64,000 bases of DNA from Cercis canadensis. Lineage: Eukaryota; Streptophyta; Magnoliopsida; Fabales; Fabaceae. A program made the translations under genes and the position numbers. Shown in pieces: positions 11,145-24,079 of this stretch (position 1 is its first letter; each line of letters begins with the position of its first letter). The stretch lies in the NCBI GenBank assembly GCA_003255065.1, contig QAOA01002082.1, positions 54,014-118,013 on the forward strand. The letters are read 5' to 3'. The notes below the pieces were generated by a model, which saw only the letters and a list, made by a program, of their open reading frames with translations, did not search any database and was not told the DNA's origin.

Positions 11145-12856
11145 TGAAATTTGAATCTTCCCTTAAATACAACAAAGCCCAAACTTTGGCTTTTTTCTGT
11201 TTCTAGATTTTATGAGTCCCTCATTTTACCAAAACAATGCTCCACAAGACTCGCACGACCAAACAGGATCCCCAATATCATAGTACCTTGCGCGGTGTTT
11301 CAAAAAGTGTCATATTTGTTAGAATAATTTGGAATGTCATTATTCCTATCTTCAAATATTGATAACAAAAAAAATCTTATTTTCTAATTACCTTTATGTG
11401 ACCCATCATTTATAGGATTATTGGCATCGTTGTTTTCATTGGTCACGATGTCCTCAACATGTTCATCTGTGTTAACTGGAGTGTCTAATATGTTAGCCAA
11501 CATATATACATAGATTCAATTAAAACTTTAATGTCAAAATATATTTATAGATACCTTCAACAGATGCAAGAGTATTTAATGGTCAATGTCGTATTCAATT
11601 GCACACATGACAAGTATTGTATTTAATGGTGAATAAATTATTTTTTATCTTAGATATAAATTATATATTTTAATATGCAGAAGATAAGGAAATGAGGAAT
11701 AAAGTAAATACTAAATATAATACATACATGCATCAGGTTCTATTGATTGTATCTCATCATGGTTGATTGTTTCCTTTTCAACGTCATGGGTCTTATCAAA
11801 ATCAAGCATATTTGGCTGTAGCGATTGTAGAATCTTACTTCCCATAGTTTAGTCCCTTCCATGATTATTTAATCTTGTGCTACATGTTCCAAGGGTAAGA
11901 TTGCTAAATGAACCAAGGTTAATGCTTACTGAAAGCCTTTATATACTCGAAGATTATGTGTTATGATGATTGTGAATTATTTTTAAAGACTCGAGTAGTT
12001 TGACCCCAATAAGGACTATTCTCTGTAACATTAAGATTAATGAAATAATAACAAAAATCGCATAGCCCGATTTTTTAAATTACGCAAATTTTGTAGAGGT
12101 GGCAAACCCTTAATATTATGTTGACATCTTTGACATTTTTTCCTCGTAATGGATAGCCTTAATGCTCTTGCTTCTTTGGCGGCTGCATAGTTTGTATGTT
12201 AAACACGTATAATATAAATAGAAGTATTCAATCAACCTTGAAATAACACATACCATTATTAGGCTCTATTGATGGCATGTCATCGCGGTTATGTGTTTCC
12301 TCACCAACTTTTTGAGTTTTATCAAAATCAAGTCTATTTGGTTGTAGTAATTGTAAAATCTCACTTCCCTTACTCATGTTCCTCCCATGATTATTTATTT
12401 TTGTGCCTTCTGTTGGTGTGTTACGATCACTCAACAAACTCAATGGTGTGTTTCTTGTATTAGTAAGATTTATGAAATTTAAAAAAATAATAATGCATAT
12501 GAAAATAAGTTTAAAAACACACAATTTTTAAAAGTGATAGACCTTTGACATTGACTTGATCTCTTTAACGCTCTTTTCTACTAATTGAGATACTTAATGC
12601 TCTTACTTCTCTAGCCCCTATAATTTTTTCATGTTAAAAAAATGACATAATAAAATAATACGTAAACAATAGTTGAGTTTCAAAGAAATTTAAAAGTTAT
12701 TCATATATGACAATGATCTATAATTTCTGTACTGTTTACCTTCGCCAACATTCTTCTTAGCCTGATCTGAAGAATTCATACTTATTACAAATCTAGTATT
12801 GATTTGGCTAATTTGTGCATTGGTAAGCAATTTTAAATGGATTAAAAGGTTAATAT
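11145..12856 (-). other. Upstream part of the Helitron gene region with small duplicated exon-like pieces
   Basis: No long ORF is present. The stretch contains a duplicated segment (listed separately), AT-rich spacers and short minus-strand exon-like pieces such as the one at 12,228-12,524 (Asn- and Ser-rich, low complexity). It lies upstream of the recognisable Rep-helicase exons and is probably 5' coding or leader sequence of that gene. Confidence 0.4.
11735..12410. repeat. Direct duplication (11,735-11,885 and 12,250-12,410) inside the Helitron
   Basis: The two copies share long similar runs, including TTATCAAAATCAAG, TTTGG.TGTAG and CCATGATTATTTA, spaced about 520 bases apart. On the minus strand both read as the same short Asn/Gln-rich exon-like peptide (LQPNRLDFDKT in one copy). 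Several substitutions separate the copies, so the duplication is not recent. Confidence 0.7.
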
Positions 12857-13348
12857 CTACAAATGTGATACGAACCATATAAATACTTGTGATATGTACC
12901 AGGAGTCATTGTTTGGAGTAGAGATGTATAAATCTTTTTCACTATGACTTATGTATTTTGATGCCAACAGAACGGTCAGCGTCAGTGTAAGTGGGCTTTG
13001 ATTTTGATGAAATGGGTGTAACTCGGGGGTTGGAAGAACAATATAATATGTATTAGGAGTGAGACCACCTTGTGTTACTTGATAACCAAACTTAGATTTC
13101 CCTTTATCTTGTAGTAAATTACTCTTCGGTGAGTCAATTATGTTCACATCAACATCTTTACTACTTTCTATGGGAGCTTTTCCACATATTGTTGTGCTAA
13201 TGACTTCCAATAGTGTCTGATCAATTACTAAGTTTTGCTTAGAGGGATCCCTACAACATAGAACAAAATTTGTAGGTGTGTTTAAATAATGTGATAGAAT
13301 TAGTTCTTGGGCATGCTCCACATCCGGATTGTATCCTGGATCCTCCAT
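12857..13348 (-). CDS. Hypothetical protein or first exon within the Helitron
   Basis: An open frame of 163 codons starts MEDPGYNPDVEHAQ on the minus strand. I do not recognise a domain. It lies upstream of, and in the same orientation as, the Rep-helicase gene, and its end runs into AT-rich DNA, as an exon would before an intron. It could be the true N-terminus of the Helitron protein or a second Helitron-carried gene. No signal peptide or membrane segment is evident. Confidence 0.35.
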   Translation of the reverse strand: MEDPGYNPDVEHAQELILSHYLNTPTNFVLCCRDPSKQNLVIDQTLLEVISTTICGKAPIESSKDVDVNIIDSPKSNLLQDKGKSKFGYQVTQGGLTPNTYYIVLPTPELHPFHQNQSPLTLTLTVLLASKYISHSEKDLYISTPNNDSWYISQVFIWFVSHL

Positions 13349-16300
13349 TGTTGGAATCTAATAGAATTTTGTCTCAGAAAACTGTAAGGAATATTTTATT
13401 TTGTGAACATATTTGAACATATAAAATTGCTCACAAAGTACTTGATATTTATGCATAATTAAAACACATGAATATTACTTCCATAGAAATATAAAAATAT
13501 GTTACGTAAGGATGTGCATCACCTCTATTATCTTGGACATTATTGTCTTTTTTTTTTCTTCCTCTGAAGCATCCTGTCAACTCTAGCTCTCTTTGTGGCG
13601 CCCTTGTTCATCCTAATAGAGGTAACAAATTTAATGGGAAAAAAAACAACTCAAAACAAAATGACAAAATAGATACTAATTAACCCTTTGATATGTCAAA
13701 GTCAAACGGAATTTAACTAACAATCAATCAAGGGATACACTTACTCATTAATTTACAAACACTAAAAAAATGTGACAAAAGGTGATTTCCTCCTTTTTGA
13801 ATAATTGCAAAATATTATATCAACATATTGATGCATACAAAAGCCGAATTCCACATCATGTTGCAACACCGAGATATGACATATAAATTCTTTAAAATAA
13901 AGAATGTATAACATGTAAAAACATGAGTAAAGTATCAAGATATAATGCAAAGAATAAAGGAACCACACTTTCATTTGGTGAACTTGAAAACATATAACAT
14001 ATTTAGTTACTTGAGGAAAATTAAAAGACACGAAGCAGACAATAAAGAAACCACACCTTCGTATGGAGATTTTGAAGAACAAATCAAATTTGGTCTTCCC
14101 AGAGGATGATTTTTTTGTTGTTGCAACCGAAATAGAGCAAGAGAATCATTATTTGTTCAATCAAAGATTGATGAATTAAAATAACCAATCAAATATTATT
14201 TCGTTAATGGAGATTTTGAAGAACAAATCAAATTTGGTCTTCCCAGAGGATGATTTGTTTGTTGTTGCAACCGAAATAGAGCAAGAGAATCATTATTTGT
14301 TCAATCAAAGATTGATGAATTAAAATAACCAATCAAATATTATTTTGTTAATGGAGATTTTGAAGAACAAATCAAATTTGGTCTTCCCAGAGGATGATTT
14401 GTTTGTTGTTGCAACCGAAATAGAGCATGAGAATCATTATTTGTTCAATCAAAGATTGATAATTAAAATAACCAATCAAATATTATTTTGTTAATGGAGA
14501 GGCAAGTAATGTTTTATATTGACATGAAGAAATATTAAACACTTCTTATAATGTCTTTTGATTATCCAATAAATGCATCTTCGAAAAAAAACAAAAAACC
14601 AAACCATGTTAGATAAGAATCAAAACTAAATGAATTTTCTTTTAGCTTTAAGCATTCAAAAATAATTGAGCTGCTAAATATGAATAATAGTGAGAGAATG
14701 ACAAAATTGTTGATTATCGGTTTCTCCCGACTATCTTCTCAGTAGCTGAACATTATAATCAAAAAAATCTTAAATATAGAATTTATGACAGGTTTAAAAC
14801 TTATAAAAAAAAGTTGTCAACTATCAGATTTCTGGAAAACAAAAGATAAATATGAATGATTGGAGGAGTTAAATTCATAGAACTAATATTTGAAATGCAA
14901 TTAAGGAATAATAGGTGATTCTTTAGAAGTGGCAATTAGTTACTGGAATCAAAATCAATTACATAAGAAATAAGAAGTCATGTTTTCTAAATCGAATCAA
15001 ATTAGAAATATCATCCAACAGTATACCAAGTGCTGATGGGTTCACACTATGACAATGTAGAACTACAACATTTTGACAGTAAGATCAACATTTCACTATC
15101 AAAATATAAAATAATACACAATTAATGAAGGAAACTATCAAAAAAGTGAATTAGAAAAATGAACAAAATTATCAGTCAATCAGTTCTTTCATAATTGTAC
15201 TCATTATCTTTTTGTTAATTGAGAGAACATCAACATTTTACTGGTGCCTCATTTCTACATTTCAAAGAGACGTTCATAAGAATGAAGAATTCATTCTCAT
15301 TGACATCTTAAATTTTGTAGTTTTCTAACTTAATATGGTCGTCACTTTATTGAAGTCTGTTTAGATTTAGGTCTCTCCAACCCAAAAATCTAACATCGCC
15401 TCAAATATGTAAACCTAATATCATAACATGAAATCTAGCCTATTCTATTTTTTTTAGTGCTGTATGATCCCCTCTCTCATGCATCTAAACAAAAGCGCTT
15501 TTATAATTAAACCAAAGGAAAATAAAAAATCTAGGTTATGCACATACAGTTTGCTAAATCCAAAATAGTCAAGCATGAGATGAGTATTAATTTAAAGGTT
15601 TTATAATCTTTAATAACTTTCTAAGAAAATATCAATTGAATTAAACTTCTTAATTGTTAGATTGCTAAATTGATACCAATTAAGAATATTTAAGACAGCC
15701 ATCTAATACCACTATTGGAGCCCAAATGTAGGAGAGATTTTATTTATATAGAAGGATGCACAATATCAAAGGGAAAGAGAGGAGGCCACCACAAAAATGG
15801 ATCAAGTTTAAGGATGTCACTTGTAGATAATGCAAGAGGTTCACATGGTAGATGAAGGTGATGAATTGAACCAAAACAAAGCTTTGATTATTCTGATTGA
15901 GTCATACGTAGAAAAAACCAAAAGCGAAAGGCAAAGATAAAATCATATTGCTATTCATGGCTTAAAAGAGGAAAAGTCATGCTTGATCTAACTTACCAAT
16001 ATATATAACAGAAATCCCATTTTTAGAATAGGATCTTACCACAATAAAAATGCTTGGCGATTTCAAACATGCAGACCAAAAAGTAAAAAATATAACTCAC
16101 CTTATGGGTTTCAGCAACATGCATGTCTTGTAACAATATACGCATTATAGAAGCATGCAACAATAGTACACGCATAAAAGAAGCAACATCTCATATCTAA
16201 GGCTAGAAATAAAATGTATAATATAGTTTGAAGGAAATTACCTTCTGACTTGAAGGATGAGTCAATGTCCCAAATTTAAAATAACAAAGATCCAATTATC

Positions 16301-17060
16301 CAATGCCGAAAAGAAGATATATCTGGTACATGCATAATAGGAAAACATGTGAACAAAATAACAGAAAATTCAATAGCATTGAGATAAAATAACACATGAC
16401 AATTCAAAGAAATATATAAAAAATTTAAAGCTAAAAAAATATCATAAACAAAGAACATCACAAAACATACCAAAAGGTTTTGGAGGATGGAGAAGACATG
16501 AAGACAATAAAGGGTGTGAAAATTGAATCAAAACAAAATGAATGTGTTTAGAGTAGCTTTGTATGCATAAAACAAACCCACTTAAATACATAGTCAGACC
16601 ACTCTTCAAGAAACCGTAGTGATTTAATTCAGCAAAAGCAATCCCCTTGATTATGCTGATTTCCATGTTATAATTAAAATTTTCAGTTTCTAATTGGTCT
16701 TACCACAAAAGACAGCTGATTTTAATTTGCAAAAAAAAAAAAATTCTTCCTAAACCCACCATAAGTATGACGCCCCTAATGGGCTTTATTATTTTTGTGT
16801 ATATAGTACTTTAGTTAGAACCAACCTTTTAGAGCCAATGATCAGCTTTAAGTTCATAGTTTAATAGAATTTTGCCTGCTCCTCAAAGTAATGGAAGAAT
16901 TGACTAACCAATCCAAATTAAAATCAATATAAAAGCCATAACCGATTACACATTAATTGACTAAGCAATCCAAATTGAATCATGAATATATTAACAACTA
17001 ATGGGCTAAATCAAATGATCCAACAATGGGAATAATTTTATGGTCTCAATTAATTATTAA
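13349..17060. other. Non-coding 5' part of the Helitron and spacer
   Basis: The DNA is AT-rich with no convincing coding sequence. The short minus frames at 13,762-14,082 and 16,276-16,666 are low-complexity and lack family features. The 144-bp tandem repeat lies here. The last few hundred bases (about 16,812-17,060) may be host DNA between two Helitrons of opposite orientation. Confidence 0.4.
14063..14493. repeat. Tandem repeat, three units of about 144 bp
   Basis: Units start ATGGAGATTTTGAAG at 14,063, 14,207 and 14,351 and are 144, 144 and 143 bases long. They differ at only a few positions, such as GATGATTTTT against GATGATTTGT. The high identity suggests recent expansion inside the old Helitron. 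Confidence 0.92.
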
Positions 17061-17102
17061 TCTATATAATATTTAAAAGGAATAGCCAAATGCTCCACAG
17101 CT

Positions 17103-17626
17103 CGTCATGTGGCACTTCAGCCATTAATACGAATAATGAATAATCACAATTAATGATGCAATAAAAATTGTAAATCAGTTTAAGTAATTCGAATTTCAAA
17201 AATAAATTATAATATTCAAAAATTACAAATTAATTAATTCAAAATATAATAATTATCAATTGCACTCCATAATTTTAGCCCAACAATAAATGTTGATTTG
17301 TCAATGATATTTCAAATTTTAGGGTTTAGAGGTTGTGCCTCCATGAACCCCTATATATACTTCNTCATCATGTGGCACTTCAGCCATTAATACAAATAAT
17401 GAATAATCACAATTAATGATGCAATAAAAATTGTAAATCAGTTTAAGTAATTCGAATTTCAAAAATAAATTATAATATTCAAAAATTACAAATTAATTAA
17501 TTCAAAATATAATAATTATCAATTGCACTCCATAATTTTAGCCCAACAATAAATGTTGATTTGTCAATGATATTTCAAATTTTAGGGTTTAGAGGTTGTG
17601 CCTCCATGAACCCCTATATATACTTC
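17103..17626. repeat. Duplicated segment around a single N at 17,364 (probable assembly artefact)
   Basis: About 260 bases before the N are repeated after it almost without change (for example AATACGAATAATG against AATACAAATAATG). The repeat breaks exactly at the N, as expected for two overlapping contigs joined without merging, or for two haplotypes. Confidence 0.85.
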
Positions 17627-17689
17627 ATTGCATATGAGGCTCACCCCAATTGCATTTCATCTGAAGAAGCACCCAGGTTTGCTTTTTCA

Positions 17690-18240
17690 AATCATTTTTT
17701 TTCTGTTGTTGTAGTTCTTTATCTATTTCATTCTAATATATCTCTCAATCTCTATATGCAGCCATTTTGCTATTTCATTAATCGTTTTTCTTTTCATCTC
17801 CTCCATTTCCAAATGCAACAAGATATGTTCTTTATATTTTTTTCTGTTGCTGTAATTTTGTTTCACAGTATCTATTTCATTTTAATATATCTCTCAATCT
17901 CCTTATGCAACTGTGTTGTTATTTCATTATTCTTTTTCCTCTTCATCTCCAAAAGCAACAAGGTATGCTATTTATCTATATTTTTTTGGTTGCTGTAATT
18001 TTTTTCAATATCTATTTCATTCTAATATATCTCTCAATCTCCTTATGCATATGTTTTGCTCCTTCAATATTCCTTTTTTTCACCCACAATTTTTCCATCA
18101 ACAAAGGAAATAAGGTTTGCTCTTTCTCTATATACCATTTGTTGCTATAATACTATGGATCTTTAAGATCTATTTCATTTTTCTCATTTTTTCTATCTTC
18201 TCAACCTCAAAAGATAATAAGGTTTGTTCCTTCTCTATAC
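17690..18240 (+). repeat. Tandem array of about 140-bp units, each with a splice-donor-like AAGGTATGC
   Basis: Units repeat the motifs TCTATTTCATTCTAATATAT, CTCAATCTCCTTATGCA and AAAAGCAACAAGGTATGC. Three to four diverged units are present. A similar array lies at 44,280-44,960 in Helitron H2. Each unit ends in an AAG|GTATG-type sequence, a good plant 5' splice site. Confidence 0.7.
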
Positions 18241-19194
18241 AATATTTTTCTCTCTAATTCTATCTCTCTTTTTTTTTTTTTCCAGCATCTCCAAAGGCAC
18301 ATAGCTATATATATATATATATATATATATCTATCCTCTTTGATTTCTCCTTTGTACTTGATGCATAAACTATAAAAGAGAACTACTTGCTAAACAAAGG
18401 ATGCAATTTTTATTTTTTTTTTCAGATTATAATGGTCTTTCAAATGGCTGCAATTCATCATCACTGGTTTGTAGCCTCCAACACGATTTTATTCAAATCA
18501 TATGTCATATTTCCTTTTGTTTGTTCTTAGCCTTTTGATATTTGCAATAAGTCTAGCTGTTACATATATGTGGGAGTTCTTTGGAAATTATAACATCCCA
18601 TGAGATGGTTCTCATGAATGGAAAAAAGGCGAACATCCAAATTTTCTACTCATTTTTATTGATCCTTCTTATTCCTTTTTTTTTTTTCCTTTTCTAATAT
18701 TTTTTTTCCAATTTTTTGCTTTTTATATGATAGTTCCTACATCTGGATGCTCAACAGTTTTGGCCTCATAGTGTAGGTAGATTGTTTCTTAATCTTTTGG
18801 AGGTTTATTAATGATTTATTCACTTTTCTCCCCTTTTACAGTGGACGTTTATTGATGGGATATTATATTCTTACTCAACAGATGATAATTCTGCTTGGGT
18901 CTAACCATACAATTTTAAGGTGGATTGGCCGATGCATGGGTCGTTACAAGTTAGGACTTAGAACCAAATATTCAAGGTTATGCAGAAATTCTCATGTAGC
19001 TTTATTTCATTAGGTATTTTATCTTTTGTGGTTGGCCTCATCAGTAAAGAAAGAATAGGGATTTGTAGTCTTTCATCTATGTAATCTTATTTTTTTTCCT
19101 TTTTTGAATATTGGATCGTGTCATTGAAAGAAATTAGAGTAGATTTTCATATAAATTTATATTGGGATTTTGAAATGTTAGGTATTATAATTTT
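18241..19194. other. AT-rich interior of H1
   Basis: Poly-T tracts, a (TA)n run at about 18,310-18,330, and no supported gene. Nothing else recognisable. Confidence 0.5.
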
Positions 19195-21900
19195 TTTTTG
19201 GTGGCTAATCAATTTGTGACAAAAAAAATATGTATTTAGTTGTGCTTTAGTCTCCATACATTTTAATATGTAATTCCCTAATTATACAAGCTGATTAAGG
19301 CATTGATTTTCCGTGTTATTAAAATTTTTCATTCTCCACATCTTTATTTATTTTTATTAATTTAGAAATAATAAAAATTAAAAACTAAGTTATTGAATAC
19401 CACCAATTTTAATAATATTTTTAAAGATTTCAATTCACAAACACCCATATTATATAAATATAGATGTTTCTAAGAACAAAAGAATAAAATTCAAGAAAAT
19501 TTAAATAATCCACATAGTGAATCATTTGAAAATTATACATTATTAGGTAAAAAACAATGTTTCAATTAACCAATTGCAATAATTTATTTAGTGTGTGAAC
19601 TCACGATAACAATTATTTTGACTTGATTCTTTTGTTTTATTGAATCTCAAATGACACTATGATTGATTTTGCTAATAAATAAGTTCCATAATTTTTTTTT
19701 TCAAAATTCAAATTCCTATTCAATACAAAAATATTCAAAATTTGAATTTTGCTAATAAATAAGTTCCATCAACATTGAGTAACATTTTAAAAAATATTCT
19801 AAAATTATTGACTTGTCAAATTAATTGACAATCAATTAATTATAATTGACATGTGATTGGAATTACTATATATATTTTTTAAAATTAGCTAATTATTAAA
19901 TAGTAATTATTTATTAAATTTTAAATTGGTTATGCCATAATTGTTGATTTGTTCTTAGTCAATGCTAAAATAATGGTATAATTATGGAAGTAATGAAATT
20001 TGAATATTTAATTATTATTTTTTTATTTATTTAATTTTAAATATACATGTCTGTTGAAATTAATTTTGGCCTACTTTGAATTTGAATTCCTATTTTAATG
20101 ATGATTGAAATACAATATTAAAAATAATGAATTTAAGTCATAGATAAAATCAATTAGCATTAAAGATATATATCAATACACTTTGGTGCTTAATTATTTT
20201 TCAATCAATCAACTATGTAATTTTAAATTAATTTCAAATTTATATAATTTTAAGAATTTCAAATGTAGGAAATTACATATTTGAGTTTATAACACTAATT
20301 CAAACCCTCCAACAATAAATGGTTTGATTTTCAATTAATCAATTATCAAATTAATATTGAAAATTAAATTTTTATATTAAAGCAATCAGTCAAACATCCC
20401 ATACAAAAATTAATGGTAATCAATTTGTTCATAATTAATTTAGAAGTTCAAATTTCCCAAATTAAATGGTTATCAAGCAATTATAATTGTCAAGTTGATT
20501 GCACAATATTTAAATTTTCCTATTTATAATTATTTTTGTATTTTTATTTAAAACCATCGAGGAGAGTTAAAATATGATAATATCAATTTTATTTTCCGAA
20601 TTTAAATTTTATTTATTAGGAAAAATAAATTTTTATTGCTAAACAATATGAAAAATCATAAATTTGTATTCTTGGATGATCAATAAAGAAACAAAAATAA
20701 GAAAAAATTTAAGTTAATGAAAAAATAGATATTACAACCAAATGAATCTATGCTTAGTTTTCAGAAGTTTCATTTTTACAAAGTATAGCTTGAACACTGA
20801 AGTAAGGTTACAAGCACAAATAAGTAAACTCATAAACTTTAATTTTTTTTTATAAATTAATAAATACGAAATTAATATAAAAATTCAAAAAAATTATATA
20901 ANAATTCAATATTCATTTAGCCTAATTTAACTGTCATCAATGCGTGACAAAAGAAAAATGTGCATTTAGTTGTCTTTTAGTCTATATATATTTTGACATA
21001 TAATGCCTTAATTAAGCAAGATAATCAAGAAATTGATTTTAAAGTAATAAAAATGTGTCTTAACAACAAATAGATGGAAATAATCAAATTAAATATAATG
21101 ATTACAATTAATACTTATTTCAATTTAAATTTAAATTTAAATTAAAATAATCTAAAGTACAAGAATTAGTCAATAATGTTAAAAACTTCGATGCTCAAAC
21201 TTCAAAATTTTCAATTCCTATTCAATGAAAGAAATTCAAATTTCAAATTGTGCTAATAAATATATTCAATGGGCATTGAAGTGTAATTCAGATTTTTTTG
21301 CAATTATTAACTTGCCAAATTAAATGTCAATTAATTAATTATAATTGGCATGTGATTGAAATTGTTGTATATTCTCTCATTTTTTATTAATTTCGAATTT
21401 AATTAATTTTAAATAATTCAAGTTTGTGAAATTACTTAATTAGGCATGTAACTCTTTTGAAACTCAATAACAAGCTATACTAATATTAAAAGAATAGTTT
21501 CTTGGATGATAGTCTGACAACTGGTACTATAAATGAATTTATTATCAATTTAATAATTTAAAAATTGTAAAAAAAAATAAAAATTTTGAATTCATATTCA
21601 AAGAGAAAAAAAATTAAAAATTTAAATTTTGCTAACAAATATATTCAATCATCATTGAAAAAGAGTTCAAAAAAGTTCTAAAATTATTAACTCTCCAAAT
21701 TAATTGCCAATCAATTAATTACAATTGGCATATGATTGAAATTAATTGTTATATATATTTTTATTAATTTCATATTTATTTAATTTTAAATAATTCAAGT
21801 GTGTGAAATTACTTAATTAAGACTGTAACCCTATTTGAAACCCTCCAACAATAAGTAGTGTAATTACTTTGCAACAGTTGTAAGCTAAATTATCTGTTAA
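19195..21900. repeat. AT-rich dispersed repeat, two or more copies
   Basis: Two copies start at about 19,215 and 20,940 with a shared signature (GCATTTAGTTGT or TATTTAGTTGT, then TTTAGTCT, CATA and CAAG.TGAT/AATCAAG). A third copy is at 42,460. The internal piece CAATTAATTATAATTG followed by CATGTGATTG recurs at about 19,830, 21,330 and 21,710, and inverted at about 45,560. The repeat has no coding sequence and the class is unknown. A single N lies at 20,902. Confidence 0.6.
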
Positions 21901-24079
21901 TAAAATGATTTTTGTAAGTGCTTCTCTAAATTAGTCATAGTCTACTTTCTTGGGATTGCATTTTATTGTAGGTCTATATCGTTACCTCATACATATATGA
22001 ATAGTTAGGTGGTGATGCCACTCCAACATATGTTCAGGTCAAATTATGTAGGGTATGGATCGTATTGACATTGCTTCTTTCTTGATATATGTCACACATT
22101 GAATAACTTGAGGTAGACAAATAAATTAACTAACATATTTTAGTTGGCGCATGGGTGTTATACCTACAAAAACATCTTTTGAGAGTTAAACTTTCAAGAG
22201 ACTCTGTTCTATTTGTTTGCATCAATTAACATTGACCATGATCTTATCTATTTAATATAAAGAGAAATCTAAATGATTATCTATATTGAATAACTTGGCT
22301 TTGATGATTTAGAATTTCTATGTAGATTTACAGTTGATATGTGTTATAAAGGGACTTCAAAATAATGTCCTTGACATACTAGTGAAAGGGACTTGTTTTC
22401 TTATTAGCTCAATACATGAATAGGGTAAAAAAATTTGTTCAAGATTGAGATAAACGATAACAACTTAAAACAAGACTGACATATCTACTCTTTATTTAGA
22501 ATGAGCAATGATGTTGAGCTGATTGAGTATTTCCTAAAGACCATCATTGTGAATTGGGTACAAATACTCTTTTGTTTAATAAATATTAATTTAAAAAGTG
22601 CTTAAAGTAGATATTACAATTTAATCTTGAACATGACTACATTTGTCTCATATGTTTAAATATTTACAAATGTGAGATTAAGTGATTATTAATTTGTGAT
22701 AAAATTTTGTGATACTTAATGGAATGGGATTGTGCATATGTCAAGCACTAAGGACAAGCATATTTCAACCACCCACCTTTCAAAGGCAATCAAGAATGAG
22801 AAACAATGGTGATGGGAGTGAGAGATGCTTTAGATTATGTACTTTTATTGTTGGAACTATGCATTTTTAACAATTCTTTCATAAAGCCTTTTAGTTGTTT
22901 GTTCAACCTTTTATTTTTGAGTCGTTGGTCAGTATGTTTTGCCTTCTTTATGTTTTTAATTTCTTGGTGTACAAATTAATTTCGTACAAGCAAAAGAATA
23001 GAATTTAGATTTTGCATGAAAAAAGAAAAATGAACATTTAGATAGAAATGGTTGCTCTCAACTTTTTCTTTTCTTTAAAATAAATCTTACATTTACTCCT
23101 TAAAGCAAATATCAAAATTGTTGGTCTCAATTTTGTCGTAGATCTTTTCTTATTTCTACAGTTAATAATCTAGGTGTTTATTTTTTCCTATCTAAATTAA
23201 TCATTTGATTTAAGCTTATTAATCTTTGATTAACTATGTTTTTTATCGGCTTTGTGCATTGGATGTTTGTACTTTTATGTTTCTTACAAATTTAGAATTA
23301 GTTTCCAATTATGATATCTATTCACTGAATGATAAGATTGTTGCATATGAGAAGATTGCCAAACTTACTAAGAAGGCACAAAAAAAAAAAAAAAAAAACC
23401 GCTGCGTATAAGNTCTGAGTACTTTGATTAGTTCAGAATGGTTCACAATAATTTTGTAAGTCACAACAATTTATGTTTCTAAAATGGCATAATTTGTATA
23501 AGCCTCTAAGATCTTCACTTGATGAATTTGGTTGGTTTATGTTTGCAACATCTTCTTTTTCCTTTTAACTTATTAAAAATTCTAATAAGTCTGATTCAAC
23601 AACAATAAGAGATGATCTCTTGAGAGTCTAGATATAGAGGTGGTATCCTCTTAGGAAATGAGGATGTGATCATTCACTTTGTAAAGGCTTGCAAGTGCTT
23701 GGGAAATCTTACGAAGATAATGGATAGCTAAATAGTTGCTTGAGCAAGAGGACATAAGCTTGGATTGAAGCTGAACCTTCATAAAGTTTGTGATTGATCT
23801 TCTCTTCCTTTATCTTTTTATATTCTGTTTTATTATTTATATTGCTTAGATATGAAAAGTCTTGCTATTTCTAGATCCTTATTTGTTCATCTCTTGAGCT
23901 TTTGAAAGATTTTTTAAATCACTCAATTCACCCCCCCCCCCTCTTGGGTGCTTGTATTGAATAACACTTATTACATTCCAGGAATTTTCTCATTGCAATA
24001 GAAGTAGATTGTTGGTAATATTCTTTAGTACCGTATGAGGTGAGATTTTAGGAGGGAATTTACTCTTTTCAATAGAAGA
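21901..24079. other. Non-coding H1 interior
   Basis: No gene is supported. It contains one copy of a 180-bp direct repeat (22,110-22,290), a poly-A run followed by an isolated N at 23,413, a poly-C run at about 23,931, and scattered old repeat DNA. Confidence 0.45.

Larger units (their letters stand above)
6281..16812 (-). mobile_element. Large Helitron with Rep-helicase gene, degenerate
   Basis: The 3' terminus is clear: on the minus strand the element ends in CTAG at 6281, followed by T, with a hairpin about 10 bases inside (6291-6309). This matches plant Helitron 3' ends. The Rep-helicase gene lies inside in the same orientation, with its C-terminus nearest the 3' terminus. The 5' limit is not certain. 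The minus sequence starting TACTATATACAC at about 16,812 is one candidate, and 17,060 is the hard limit because another Helitron starts there. A length of about 10.5 kb would be normal for an autonomous plant Helitron. Confidence 0.65.

Noticed and set aside
14063..14493. CRISPR-like array
   Set aside because: The units are directly adjacent with no spacers and the host is a plant; it is a simple tandem repeat.
17561..18150. Hydrophobic ORFs rich in Phe, Ile, Ser and Leu at 17,561-18,150
   Set aside because: They arise from T-rich tandem repeat DNA in several frames at once and show no conserved protein motif.
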